The notes beneath the pieces were generated by a model. The model was not told the origin of the DNA. It made no database searches and was given only the letters and a program-made list of their open reading frames with translations. A program made the position numbers and the translations under genes. A stretch of 64,000 bases of DNA from the NCBI GenBank assembly GCA_029204045.2, contig CM055064.1:4838669-4902668 (forward strand), written 5' to 3'. Positions 36,401-49,698 of the stretch are shown here, piece after piece. This DNA comes from Tillandsia leiboldiana (lineage: Eukaryota > Streptophyta > Magnoliopsida > Poales > Bromeliaceae). Every line of letters begins with the position of its first letter. The stretch's first letter is position 1.

Positions 36401-37344
36401 TTTCAGCGAAAATAACTCCTTTTCTAATGATCCTGTTATGAATCAGATTCTTATATCATTTACATCTCAGTTAGCAAATGCGAATGAAGAATGGATCAGT
36501 AAATCACCTCCCCAGTAGCAATTGTTATCTCGGAGAAGATGAGCTGAACGGGGCTCGAAGAAACATGAATGCCAAACATCGACGCAGAGTTGTACACATT
36601 TATCTTCAAAGTACAATTTACCGTCACCATTTTGGTCGGAACTCCGGTATGATCCGTACCCTCTCCGGCATAGAAGTTACTCATTTCCAAACTCTATACC
36701 GAAAGAAGAGTCGAGTCAGAATAAATCATCTGTACATTATATGCTCAATTCTCTTCTACTCAGTAATATGAATCACTATCTGATTTTTAGAAAGGAAATG
36801 TTGATACCTTGATGAGGATATTGGGCTCGTAAGGCCGCGCCGCGCCCCAGATGATGAGGCAGAAAACGGTGAAGAGCAGCACGAAGGAAAGGAAGCCGAG
36901 CGCGATCTGGCACCGGCGCGAGATCCCTCGGTCGTCGTCGAGGCCGTCGTACGGGCCCTCCTCCTCGATCACGTCGCATTCGGGCCACCCTTTCTCATTG
37001 ACCAAGCCACCGCCGGCGCCGGCGCCGGCGCCGCCGCCGCCGCCGCGGGGCTTGCCGCGGGAAGAGGGCTTGCGGCCGGAGCCGGAGCGGAGGTTGCCGG
37101 AGAAGCGGCTGACGGAGGAGGCGCGGGAGTGGCGGCCGGCGAACGAGGAGGGGTGGGACGGCGACTCCATCGGGCTGTTGTTGTAGACCGGCGTGGCGTG
37201 CATGGACGACGACTTGTCGCCGTCGTCGTGCGAGTCCCGCGACGGGCTCTGCACGTAGTAGACGGCGCCGCGCTTCGGCGAGCGCGGCGGCGACGACGCC
37301 GCCAGGCTGGTGACGTCAGATTCCGACTTGGCGTGCGTCATCAT
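36029..37344 (-). CDS. Companion of cellulose synthase (CC1-like), LEA-2/NHL membrane protein
   Basis: Exons 37344-36808, 36693-36508 and 36307-36029, GT-AG introns, 1002 nt (333 aa). The N-terminal cytosolic part is disordered, Ser/Pro/Gly-rich and basic, and opens with the family signature MTHAKSESDVTSLAASSPPRSP...VYYVQSPSRDSHDD. A single membrane segment lies at about 145-169 (CQIALGFLSFVLLFTVFCLIIWGAA). The C-terminal half is an apoplastic LEA-2-type beta domain (KMVTVNCTLKINVYN...). In Arabidopsis, CC proteins travel with cellulose synthase complexes and bind cortical microtubules through the N-terminus, sustaining cellulose synthesis under salt stress; that role is transferred by homology. 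The start is ATG 37344 (or 37341); a longer frame begins with TTG and is not accepted. A Gly/Ala-rich insert (101-113) is GC-driven. Confidence 0.9.
36360..36400. repeat. (GACA)n/(GACG)n microsatellite in CC1-like intron 2
   Basis: Tetranucleotide run CAGACAGACAGACGGACGGACAGACAGACG inside the intron between exons 2 and 3. Confidence 0.8.
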
Positions 37345-38072
37345 GCTGATCAAAGATTACGCGGCAAAAGAAGCTTAATCCGTTGCTATAATTGAACCAA
37401 CATTGGCGAATCTTAGAGCAAAACTGAATTCAAAAATAAGCCTTAAATTAATCAAATAATGCTTAATTTAGGCGAAATCGTGTCAAATTTCTCTCTCTCT
37501 CTCTTTTTTTTTTTTCTTTTTTTTTTTGCGGGATCCTATTTGGGAGTGAGTAAATAAATGCATATGAAAATCCTAGTAAATTGTGCTCGAATTTTGTCAA
37601 ATTCGTTCTCTTTTTTTTTTTGCGGAATCCTCTTTGGGAGATCTCAGAAAAACCCTAAAACGTAGTAACTGAAGCAAAACTCAGTAAGAACTCAATAAAT
37701 AAGATAATTTCGAGACGAATTCAACAGAAACGGCGATAAAAATCGCATCTTTTCGCGCAATTCTCTTCGGGAAACAGTAAAAATCACGAAAAATCACATC
37801 CAAAACCCTCGAAACATAAAAAAAATTGCACCAAAATCTACCACAAAACGGATCAATTAAACGCCTTTTTAACACATCGTACGCTCCAACTCAGGATCAA
37901 AACTGCGAAACAAACATCAATTACCAAAAAAAATGAAATTAATTACGCAAAAGGCGAGAGAGATTCGCGTGCTACCTCTACTGGGGTTACGCTTCTTCTC
38001 CCTCCTCGATCGAGGGGACACGATAGCGAGCGACGTTTCCTCAGTGTCGCAAAAATGGAGCTAGTAGTAATG

Positions 38073-38106
<34 letters not shown>

Positions 38107-38160
38107 AATGCTCCACTGAGGAAGTGATGGGTGGGTAAGAGAGAGAGAGAGAGGAGGAAG
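37345..38160 (-). promoter_or_regulatory. 5' UTR with probable leader intron and (CT)n tract of the CC1-like gene
   Basis: On minus, CCAGTAGAG|GTAGCACG near 37978 looks like a splice donor, and TTGATCAG just before the ATG could be the acceptor, suggesting a 5'-UTR intron of about 0.6 kb. Further upstream (38078-38105 and 38140-38152) the leader carries GA repeats, CT on the coding strand. Such Y-patch or GAGA-like tracts are common in plant core promoters. No TATA box is evident. Confidence 0.45.
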
Positions 38161-38227
38161 AGGTTCGGATCTACGGATCCGGTGTTTCGTGTTTTGTAGA
38201 GATGATCCGTCATTGCCAGGGTTGCAA

Positions 38228-38250
38228 ATGGATCCGGATCCGGATCCGTT
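38228..38250. repeat. GGATCC tandem near the CC1-like promoter
   Basis: Three overlapping GGATCCG units in a row at about 38228-38247; other GGATCC sites lie at 38176 and 38444. Confidence 0.7.
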
Positions 38251-38299
38251 TTGAATAAAATGATAATTAAAAATAAAAAAAACAGAAAAAAAGGGAATT

Positions 38300-41200
38300 T
38301 TTTTTTCTTTGATCAATCCTGATTAGTCAAAAATTTATCAGCTTCGAATGCAGCAATAAGTGTAGGTCAAAACTAGGATTAAAATTAACCCACTCCGACC
38401 CAACAAGAAATGGATCTGGAGGCGGGAGAGACCTCTACCGCTCCGGATCCGCCCTGTTGGGACTTGATGACGTGGCGTGAAGTTAGTGGATGGTAACGGT
38501 GTTTGGTGTTTAGGAGGAACAGGTGATGGTTGAGTTAGGCTCGGATGCGTACCCGGGGCTGAGAGATCTCGCAGGTTCGGGATCCAAGTGTCGGCAGAAG
38601 AAATTTTTTTTTTCTTTTTTTATTTTGTATATTTTTTTGATAAAAAAAAAATTAATTTCGTATAGTAACCTATAATCGCTTGTACACCACCCCTATCCCG
38701 TGTATATCTTATACTTCATTTATTTTAAAATATAATAAATTTTATTAGTAATTTTAAAATAATTAGTGAATAAATTTTCATCAGGATTGAAGGAATATAC
38801 ATCATATACTTATTTTTGTATGTACAAATAGTATTGGTCTTTATAAATATATCGAATAATAAATATATTTTTATAAATTATTAATATATATTAATAATTA
38901 TAAATAAAATTTTATTTTTATTTTTACAAATATGTCCATGTAAAAATTTTAACTATTAAATTTACCTCACTCACTAATTAAGTTTAAGTATTTAATCTAT
39001 AGTTAAGTATACTTTTCAAAAATATATATGAACAATTTAAAATTTTTAAATAAATAAATAAGAAATATTAAACTTTATAAAAATATATTTGTTATTAGAT
39101 AGGTTTACGAAAAGTTTATTAAATTAATCAAAAAAAATCATTGAACTTACTCAAACTACCAATCATTTTGAATTCATTATCTAGTTTTTTAAAATTTTAA
39201 ATTTACTATTTAATATTTTAATTTATTTGATTTGAGAGAGACAATAATATTTTAATTTTAAAATTTAAACTAATTATTTATTTTAATAAATTTATAGTAA
39301 AAAAAAATTAAATAAAATATACTAACTAAATTCATAAAGATAAATCAAATATTTAAATTTAAATCAAACTGGATTATAAAATTAAAATTTTGACAGTTTG
39401 AATAATCAAGTCAAAATGATTCACAGTGCAAATAAATTCAGTATATTTTTATTTTTTTTAATGTTTTATTTATTAGATAAACTCATATTACATTGACCTA
39501 AACTCTCGATCATTTGTAAGTATTTAATATTTAAAAATTTTGATTTTATTATCTATTCTTTAAATTTATTAGATATAACTTTTTCAAAGTAATTTCATAT
39601 ACCTGATGCATTTATATATTTGTACTCAGTATCTTAATTTTTTTTAAATGCATCTCGTATCGTACTTCAATCACTCGATCAATTCTTAACTAAAAATAAT
39701 GAATCAAATAAAATTAATGACTAATAATAGTGCAGTGCGCGTACAAATAAACGGAGTTTATACAATAGTTTATTAAAATTAATAAATAATTAAAATTAAA
39801 TAAAATAAAATGTTAACTAGGAAAATCAAAATTTTCAAAGAATTAGTGCTTATTTCCAAACAATCTAAAGATTTGGCTAGTTGTAAATATTTTCACCAAA
39901 TTTTATAAAATATTACTTTAATTAATATTTTTTAAATTTAATATCAATTTAAATTTTAGAGTTGAGTTAAAACACTTTTAGAAGTAAAAGAGGTCGTATA
40001 CACGTGTCAAATTTTGTTATTTTACGATATCATAAATTTAGATTGGGTATAAATTTTTTTTTGTTATTTTTGGGATAGATATAAGTTTAGGTACAAACAT
40101 GAATTAAAGTAATTTTGTGTTTGGTTGAGTATAGGAGTTGTACTGGGAATAAGAAAAATTATGTTTGGTAAATTAAAAATGAATAAGAAGAATAAAGTAG
40201 ATTAAAATTTATATAAAAAAAAAAACTAAATTTTATAAATTTAAATATCTTATAATTTTAAAAATTTTAATTAAAAAAAAAATAAGCAACAGGTGGAACA
40301 ACATTTTAACATATCATTTTGGATTTGCACTAAATGTGAATTTTGAAAAATTATTTTTGAATTTAGATTTGCACTAAATGTGAAAAGCAATATCATTTTG
40401 GAAAATGCTACTAAGCTGAAAAAAAATGTTTGCCACTAAATTTTATCCCAAAAAAAAAAATTAATCCCATGCCCACATTATAATTACTACACAAATAATA
40501 AAATAAGTCAATTTGATATATTTATTTATAGGACTATAGGAGTAATTACTTATTAAAACTACATTTTAACATATCTCCAAATTTAGATTCTACTTAACTA
40601 TTAAAATTACTATTTTATTCTTTCAAATATACTATTATATTATTATTAACTTTTTTTCTAATAAAAGTATTTTAATTTTTTATTTTTTAAATATACTTTT
40701 TTTATCTTTCTCAACTTTTTTTTAATTTTCCTCAAGTTAATTAAGAACAAGATAAAATTTAATTTAGATTTAATTCGAGAGATATTTAACGAATACTACC
40801 AGAATTATTTTTAAATAAAAAAATATATAAAAAATATATTTAAAATAAAAAATAATTTTTAAACTAAAATGAAACTGGGAGCTACAAGTACAACATACCT
40901 GTTCACCTTTATTTATTTTTTTCATTCCATAATTAAAATATTCTGATTTGATTCTCTCTTTGGTTTTTTAGGGAGATAGTGAGTGAGTGATTAATGATTA
41001 TTGGGTTGGTACCCTCATTGGTAAAATCTAGAAGCAATTATTGGGTTCACATCATGCATAAAATATAACTTTTTTTAAAAAAATAATAATAAAGTGATTG
41101 ATTTAAAAGGTGTTTTCAAGAACATAAGAATTTATTTATTTTTTAAATAAATATAATAGAAAAGTTATTATTTTAGAAGGTAGATCAATAAATACTATGA

Positions 41201-41915
41201 ATGTGAAAAATGTGACCGCATGTAGCGGCATTCATGAGAAAATATTAAATATCAAATAATAATAATTATTATTATTATTATAAAAAAAATAGTATGTTAT
41301 TTATTTTTTTAAAAAAATAAATTTAATTAAAAATATGAAATAACTAAATTTTGAATTTAAAAATCTTAGGTACCGACTGTTAATCGATCCTTTTGCCATT
41401 TTTGTTACGGACAGTCAGTCACTCGAACATTAAGAAGCCCTTTGATTTAATGTAATTAAATGACAAAGAATTTGATGATTGATAGCTGAGATCCTAAATT
41501 CGAAATCTAGTTGCTTTACATTTACAATTACAAATACTACAATCGTAACTATATTTAGTCTGTTTGGTTTTATACAATTATAACTGCTGTATTTATATTT
41601 ATTCTATCTGGTAGGCTAAAGTTGAATATTTATGTGATTATTTTTTTTAACAATATTTTTTTAAAATAAAGTTATTATTTTTTTAACCGCGGTGTTGTTT
41701 ATTTTTTTTTGAAAGACAGATTTTTTTAAAAAATTTTAAATGACTTTAATTTTTTTATTTTTTTGAATGTCTGTATTATTATTAATTTTTAAACAGGTGA
41801 GCCAATTTCGATCGAACTATTGCAGCCGGACCTCCCCATGCGGATGCAACTGCAACAGTTAAACCTAATTATATTAAACCAAATAAAAAATTTATGATTA
41901 CACAGTTGAAAATAT
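38300..41915. other. Gene-poor, AT-rich intergenic block
   Basis: No coding signal on either strand. About 38835-39130 resembles the 406-430-bp Mutator-type MITE family (ATATCGAATAATAAATATATT...TTACCTCACTCACTAATTAAG...ACTTTATAAAAATATATTTGTTATT) and is probably a very old copy. The rest is simple A/T-rich sequence with scattered microsatellites. Confidence 0.55.
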
Positions 41916-42087
41916 GAGCAATGCTACATGTACACCCCGAAGGGGTGTATATCATACACCTCCATCATTTTAATGGTGGCGATATCTTTTACGGGTCACA
42001 TCGATTGACCCATCATCACACCCCACCCATTGGATGGGTGGGGTGTGTGATATACACCCCGAATGGGGTGTACGGGTAGCATTTTCC
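41916..42087 (-). mobile_element. 172-bp Mutator-type MITE, copy B
   Basis: GAGCAATGCTACATGTACACCCC at left, GTAGCATTTTCC at right, flanked by the 9-bp duplication TGAAAATAT (41907-41915 and 42088-42096). Opposite orientation to copies A and D. It lies only 51 bases from a copy of the other MITE family. Confidence 0.9.
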
Positions 42088-42137
42088 TGAAAATATATAC
42101 AACCAAACAGTCCCTGATCGTGACTATAAATTACTAA

Positions 42138-42543
42138 GGGTTAATTGCATACGACTTTCTATAAACATATCGAATAGCAGATATATTCCTACAAAGTTCA
42201 ATTTTTCATATTTATCCATTCAAAAGTCCAACGCTATTCATATATATCTCTACCGTCTATTTCTGTTAGAAAATTCTAGTTAACCATAGATTAAATACTT
42301 AATCTTAGTTAGTTAGTGAGGTAAATTTATTTTTTTACCCTTTCAGATATTTTTGTATTATTTTTTGAAGAGACATTTTTGAAAGGCAAAATTGTCATTT
42401 CATATATAATCTGTTAAAAAATAAACAGTGAACCAGAGGTATATTTATGAATAACGTTAGACTTTTGAAGGGATAAATATGAAAAATTAAATTTTGTAGA
42501 GATATATCTGCTATGTTTACAGAAAGCCGTATGCAATTAACCC
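42138..42543. mobile_element. Mutator-type MITE, family 2, copy 2 (406 bp)
   Basis: Ends GGGTTAATTGCATACGACTTTCT and its near-inverse AGAAAGCCGTATGCAATTAACCC; perfect 9-bp duplication AATTACTAA at 42129-42137 and 42544-42552. It matches the element at 16786-17215 along most of its length. Non-coding. Confidence 0.88.
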
Positions 42544-43451
42544 AATTACTAAATCAACATTCAAGAAAAAGAAGAAAAGAAAAAGAAAAGTAATTACTAA
42601 ATCCTCTCTATATATTCATCTCTTTGATGGATGATTCCATGGGTTTGGTAATTCCTGCTGCTTTATGCCTCTCTTGGGTCAGTATTTAGTGATATAGTGA
42701 ACACCTTCCTTCACATGTTACTCACTTTTAGGTATTGAGTATTATTCACTACTGCTTTTAATTTCTCCTCTGCATTTATTACTCCCTCACTCCAAGTTAT
42801 TGACTCAAAAAAGTTAAGATAATGCCCACTTTACTAAAGCAAAATTAATCATAAGATTTACAGTTTCTGGGAAAAGAGTGGGTTAAGAATCGAATTAATA
42901 AGAAACAGCTCAGAAATAGTCTTAACATCGTGAATACGACAATACTACTTTTCTACGTATCTCCCTCCGCGTAGAATAACAAGAACAGTGAATGAAATTA
43001 AGCAGAGTAATACATAAATTGACCAATGTAGATAGCAAAAGATAAAATTATATACACAAATGGAGAGTGTGTTTCTTTGCTGATATGTTGAGAAGATCAT
43101 GAAAGTGACCTCCCAGCTGTAGTATTATTATTTCAGGGGCCAAGAAGCCCTGGTTGGTTCAACAGCATCCCTTTTTTTTTCTTTTTTTTTTTCTTTTTTT
43201 TTTTTTTTGAGAGAGAGAATTGGAGATTTGCACAAGACAAATTAAATCATAAAAATGTGACATATAACCTAATACCAAATTTAAGTCCCTGAGAAGGACA
43301 TCACAACTTCTACATGAAGCAGAGTGTGTTATCATTATTAGCCTAATATAACTTCACTGCATAATTCCACATGGGGTAAAGAAATATAATAGCAAGGGTT
43401 AATTACACTCATTTTCTTATTTTGATTTCTAATCTTTGATATTTTTTTTTT

Positions 43452-43623
43452 GAGCAATGCTACATGTACACCCCGAAGGGGTGTACATCATACACCTCCA
43501 CCATTTTAATGGTGGCGATATTTTTTACGGGTCACATCAAGTGACCCATCATCACACCCCCACCCTTGGATGGATGGGGTGTATGATGTACACCCCGAAA
43601 GGGGTGTACACATAGCATTTTCC
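43452..43623 (-). mobile_element. 172-bp Mutator-type MITE, copy C
   Basis: Nearly identical to copy B (GAGCAATGCTAC...TAGCATTTTCC). It is flanked by nine T residues on each side, consistent with a 9-bp TSD of T9 but not proof of one. Confidence 0.88.
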
Positions 43624-43907
43624 TTTTTTTTTTAACCATGGAGCCCCTAAGATATATTTGATGCTTTAGTTAAATCTCTTTCATCGAAACACCAGTTGAT
43701 TCAAACATGTTTCTCGTACGTCAGCACCAAATATTTTATGTGGCAATTTCAATCGGAACAAACGATTTTTTTTTTAACAAAACAACCTAAAAAGTAGAAA
43801 GTAGAAACCTAATTGCAAAAAATAGAAGTTCGGAGCTAAGAACGAAAATTGAGGTAAAGGATGGGAACAATAGCACTGTAATTAACCCTCTGGATATGCC
43901 ACTATAA

Positions 43908-43940
<33 letters not shown>
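43908..43940 (+). repeat. Homopolymer of 33 G
   Basis: An uninterrupted G run, able to form G-quadruplex structures. Length in the assembly may be unreliable. It sits about 600 bp downstream of the LIKE-COV gene. Confidence 0.9.
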
Positions 43941-43941
<1 letters not shown>

Positions 43942-44542
43942 AACTACAATATTTGGCAAAGTAGAATAATCTAGAACTTCCGCACAATATAAAGCAAAAA
44001 TACGATTCTAAGCCTTGTAAGTAGAACCTCCGATTTAGTTCTGCTTATTTTGCTGCAAAAAAAAACTATTATAAATGTTTTAATAGTTTATAGTGTTTTC
44101 TCTAATAGCACTATTCAGACAGCACTTCATCAAACAACACTACATCATACAGTACGGCCAAACTGGCCCACGAAGCAACAAAATCATCAAATCATCTGGA
44201 AACAAGAAACAAGCTTTTTTTTGGTTACATAAACCACTACATATCCAATAATCAAGATGGAGGTAAAAAACTACAGAAGGCTCAGAAAATCAAATGCTGT
44301 AAAATACAACCACACAACAGTTAAAAAAAAAGATAAATGATATAGAATAATGAGCAGTAGTAGACTTTCCGATTCACCTATATTTGTACGCATCAATAAA
44401 ATTCATAGTGAAAAGAATTTTACATGCGATCAGTACTTGCCTGGCTCGTAAAACGTGAAAACTCGAGAGTTCACAAACTGAAATAGAAACCTGCAGGCTC
44501 AAACTAACAAAGGAAATCAGAGGATGTGTGTACCAGTATATG

Positions 44543-47500
44543 TCAGCTTCGACTCGGCCTAGTTTTGTCCGTGTGGATACTACTTGGGATCAATGTTGAT
44601 AGTATTTGGGGCATTGACATGCCCCCCGAGACTACAATCTCTGCAGTAAAAGGAAGAGATTATTTTGTTTTCTACTTTCAAGAAACCATTCCCATTAGAA
44701 CATCACTGAAGAAGAAGATAGGGGGAAAAAAAGACACCTACAGCTATAGATTGTTTTGATATAGGTCCATTATATTTTGGTATTTCGATCAGTAACCACT
44801 AACTTTCACTTATTTGATTCAAACACTCCGTACTATGTAATTGGATTTTGCAGCAAAATTAATGGTAATTTCCACATACTAAGATACCATCAGTTCAAAG
44901 AGTAAATTTCTCGAGGTAGGCGTAAGTTCTCATAAAGAAAAGTGTCGCCGAAACAATTAAAATTAAGGGACCTACATCAAAGTGGCCGATGGGCACCAAA
45001 AGTAGATGTTAGCAGAAGCACCTAAGATCTTGAATACAACCACTTAACAGAACATTGTGGCTTACCAATTCCCTCACGGACGGATAAGTTTGGCCTAATA
45101 ACATCCTTGGAATTGACCAGGAATATATCACCAATATACAGATGGTTGGTTGGAACGTAGACGCAGCATAGCTCCTCCTCACCTGAATCACTCTGTTTAG
45201 AGAGAAGGAAAAATGAGAAAATGAGTGAACCAAAAAATTGTTATAGAAAGATAGTTTGAGAACTGATTATAGGGAAAAGAAGAGCATTAATAACATCATC
45301 GCTGATCGAAATTCCTTGCAGCAATCCAACATAGTCCAGTATAAATACAGCTACTCTAAATCCGCAGTTACTTTGACCAAATCAGATTGTTCTTAGAGGT
45401 TATTATAATATAATATCAGTTACTAAATGCGGTTTCAAGGACAGTTTTAAGTGATATGTGGGCCAAACCATCAGAAATAAACGGGTCAGAAATACTCCGT
45501 AGACAAGAAAACATTTCACTTCAGACCTGAAGAACAACCGTCGAAGTAATGAACCCGAAAGCATATTCACCAATTCTGGGATGCCTTATGATGGCCACTT
45601 CCTTGAAGGCTTGCGTATTTTGATCTGTACAGCTAGATAATGTCAATGGCAATGGTTAGATCACAAAATAAGAATACCCATAACGGTACAGGAATAACAA
45701 CCAGGTGATATGGCGGTGCTGATTTGTTTGGATGCGTTGTAAATATGCCGCACAAATGGCATTCTCTTGATAAACCACTCTCCGAGGCTAAGTACGGATG
45801 TTCCGAGCCAGGATGACATGAACACCCCAACCAAGAAAATGAATGTTATGGAAGTTACGAAACCAAGCCCTGACAAAAGAAAGAATATCTAAATTTTAGA
45901 TTGTAGATTTAAATAAGTTAGCAGGCTTTTCTCCCAAAATTTCAAGCTAGAAGAGACAGCATTTCCACAAAGTAAAAAGAAGAGTCCAGATGAATAAAGA
46001 AAAATCCAGGCTAAAACAGAAGAACATGAACTAATGGAAGCAGCACAAACTAGAGTATCGGGAAATATGATGGCATACCAAATATGCTGATTCCAAGGTG
46101 AGTATATATTGGAGAGAAAAACCCATCCACAAAATGAATAAACCACCAGGTGAAATAGAAGGTTATTGCAATCGGCAACAGGATAAAACTGCAAAATCAA
46201 GAAAGCTTTGTGTTACCATACATGAACAGAGTGATTCAGGATAAAACTGCAAAATCAAGAAAGCTTCGCCTACAATCTTTAAACCTTCGAAGGAGATCGC
46301 CTACAATCTTTGGCACATCAGGATCATACCAGATCTATCTAACAAGTTACACTATTCTAGATTTACATCTTTACGATAAAGAAATGCTAATACTTTAGGC
46401 GGACTATTAGCTAGTTTTGACTAACTAAATTAAACAGTTAAAAATATTTGAAATGTTCCCTAAGAAGGTCCGAATCTGATCTTTCTTTCTCAAGACTAAA
46501 ATACAACTACAGCCCATGTTATTGTTTTACAATGCACTCATTCTCTTGACCTTTTAACACACATTTGAAGGCATACTCTTATCAATAATTGGACTTCCTT
46601 CAATATACCATTTCATGGTTTTACAGTATTAATGCTAAAATATAAAATGCTTCCTTCTGAGTCAATCAAGCGTTTAAGCAGGCTCAAGTATATTCCTTCT
46701 ATCTGGGTATTTATTCATCACTAAAGCAGTTGCTCGCTAAGTAAAATGATTCTTTACACTAGGCACAAAATCAAAGCTTACTAGTCCAAACAAGAAGACA
46801 TGACAACTTCAAAAGTCCTTCTAAACTTGTGAACTTTCCATACTAGTCATTTGATTAAAACTGCGAGAGGAGGACCTATAGATCTCAAAGAGAAATATGA
46901 TAGAATAAGCCACCAAGAACTTGTGCAGATCTTGTTCAAAGTTGCTAACCTTTTAGCAAATCTCAAAAAATACAAAGTTTTTTTTTTCTTCCCTTATCGC
47001 GTCATATATAAAAGTTTCTTAGATGCTCTCAACTACTCCAAATAGAAACATTCGGTAATATAATAAGAAGGTTAAAAAACCAGCAATTTGCAGAGCATTG
47101 GAACTAGAGAGTTAAGAGAACTTTAAGAGGCCTACAACAAAGACACCATCTTTTACCCTGTCTAAGATCCAGAGTGTTAACTAATGCGAAATAGCCGTTG
47201 TTTTAAAAAAACTTAAGCTAGTAGAGAACGGTGTTTGTTTTTATATTTAACACTATTTAACACACCCCCTCACATCTGGGCTCGAGACTTTTTAATAGAC
47301 GCATGACGTGAACTTGAATTAAATGGAAGGAAATCAATTATACTAGGAGCCTGACATGACTTGAACTCAGGACCTCCTACTCTGATATCATGTTAAATAA
47401 TGCGAAACAACCGTTATTGTCAAAAAGCTTTAGCTAGTAGAAAACGGTGTTTGTTTTTATATTTAACACTATTTAACACAGAGAAACCCTGTCTAAGATC

Positions 47501-49654
47501 CATAGAACCTACAATATCTGAGAACACCAGAAACCCATGCTGCTGGAATAACATTTCATCCAGGCGAACATATACACAAAAATAAAGAACGAAATTTGAA
47601 AAATAAGAGTACTTTACCTAGAAAGAAGTTTGAATATAAAAATTGAGCAGTAAACAAAAGAAACTCACCATCCAGTCATGAACTTTTTTGATGCCCAACT
47701 GCGAATAATACTATAAAATGCCTGCAAGGTACATTTACTACTCGTTCAAGGACTAAAATGAGATAAATAAAAAATAAAGTATACTCTGCTAAAAGGTTTC
47801 CTTAGTTAAACAAAAAATTGTAATATAAAAAAAATGTATTATTTAAATATTTCGAATAATACGGCTGTTCTTAAGATATCAGAATAATGAATTCATATTG
47901 ATATAGCGTAGAAGTTACTGTTCCATCTAGAATGGGTGTGTTAAGGTTAAACGAAGAAAAGAAAACTTTACTTGCAAAGAAAAGAAGATTATATGTATGA
48001 AGACACGCACATAGCTACTTTTAATACATAGAAATGCCCTAATTAAACTAAAGCAACAGATGTTAACCATCAAGCAACCACTGTGTTGAGCTTAGAAGTC
48101 CATAAAAGTTTTGAAAACAAAGATTACCATGCCAATTGGCACAGTGGGCATGTGCCAATCATGTCGACTAAAGCAATGCCTATATGCCGTGTGCCAATAT
48201 ACACAACACATAAAGTGGTCTCCTTGTTGTGTCTTAGGATCGTCCTGCATGTGGTATCAACAAAAAAATACACGAACAAAGAAATAACAAAAAATAATAG
48301 AAAAGAAATACACACAAAAAAAAGACATGATTTACGTGGTTCGACAAATTGCCTACATCCACGGGGAGAGCGAGAGAGATGTATTCTTTATATGAAGAAA
48401 CAAGAATACAAGCCCACAAATTTATGTTTCTCTCAACCTAAATACAAGAGCCTTTTGGTCATTGTCACCCTTTCCTTGTTACAAGAAAAATCCCTATCTT
48501 AATCTCAAAATGATTTTTTCTAAACAAAAGAGATAAACTCAACAAGTTACTAATTAAGTTCCCGGACTTCACCGCACACTTAATTAGTTTTCTGTCTTAC
48601 TTGATACTTGATCTGTGGAGTTGGCAACCCATTTATAGGCATACATGCATATGCACAATTGAACTTGGCAACTTCAATTGTCTACTTCATTAATTAGCCT
48701 ATATATAGGCATTAACAAATATGGCATGCATGTGTTTCATGCATATGCATGAAACACACTTACATGCATGCACCGTCCATTTTAATCCATCTCGTTCACA
48801 CTTTTAAAGACTTTGGTAGACCCAGTGCACCATGAACCAAGTTCCATAATCATATTTTTTTGCCTGTAGAAAACCTTATAGGCCAAATAAATATCTTTAT
48901 ACTCTACAAAAGAAGACATATAACCAACATTCTCCACCTTGGCTTCTTTTGTTCTTTATTCAATCTCTCTTATCTTAATGCTCCCTCTCCCTAGAGCTTC
49001 CAATCATCAACAATCTTGCAAACTTGCTAAGTCTAGGCAGTGCCTAAACTTTTCAGCTGTTACCGGCTTTGTCATGATGTCAGCTATGTTGTCCTTTGTA
49101 GACACCTTTACACGCTGAATTTCTTCATCGTCTTCATTTGTGAACTCTCTTAATTTGTGATACCTTATGTCTATATGCTTAGTCCTTGCATGGTGCACCT
49201 GAATTTTAGTAAGACAAATAGCGCTTTGACTATCACAAAATATTTTTACCTTATCCTGTTTGATTTCGAGTTCTCCTATCAAGCCTTTAAGCTAGATTAC
49301 TTCCTTAGCTGCTTCAATTACTGCCTTATATTCCGCCTCTGTAGTTGACAAGGCTACAGTGCGGTGCAGGGACGAGGCCATATGTAGGCCCACAGTGGCC
49401 ATGGCCTCCCCATAAATTTTAAAATTATAAAAAAATCCATTATAAATTATTATAAAAAGTAAGGGTTAAAATGCAATTGTATTTAAAAACTATATTGTCT
49501 TGTGGGCCAAATTACCCGAAATACAAAGATGGCCCCAGCTGGGCCAGCTCCTCCCAGCCCTTCCGCAAGGCCCACAGGTGACATGCCACTATGAAGTGTG
49601 CAACACGTAATTAGTGGCAGCCTAAACGTCTCTAGAGAGCAATTGGCCAATTGC

Positions 49655-49698
<44 letters not shown>

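Noticed and set aside
37345..37353. Upstream extension of the CC1-like frame by three residues
   Set aside because: It would begin with TTG; the first ATG at 37344 matches the family N-terminus.
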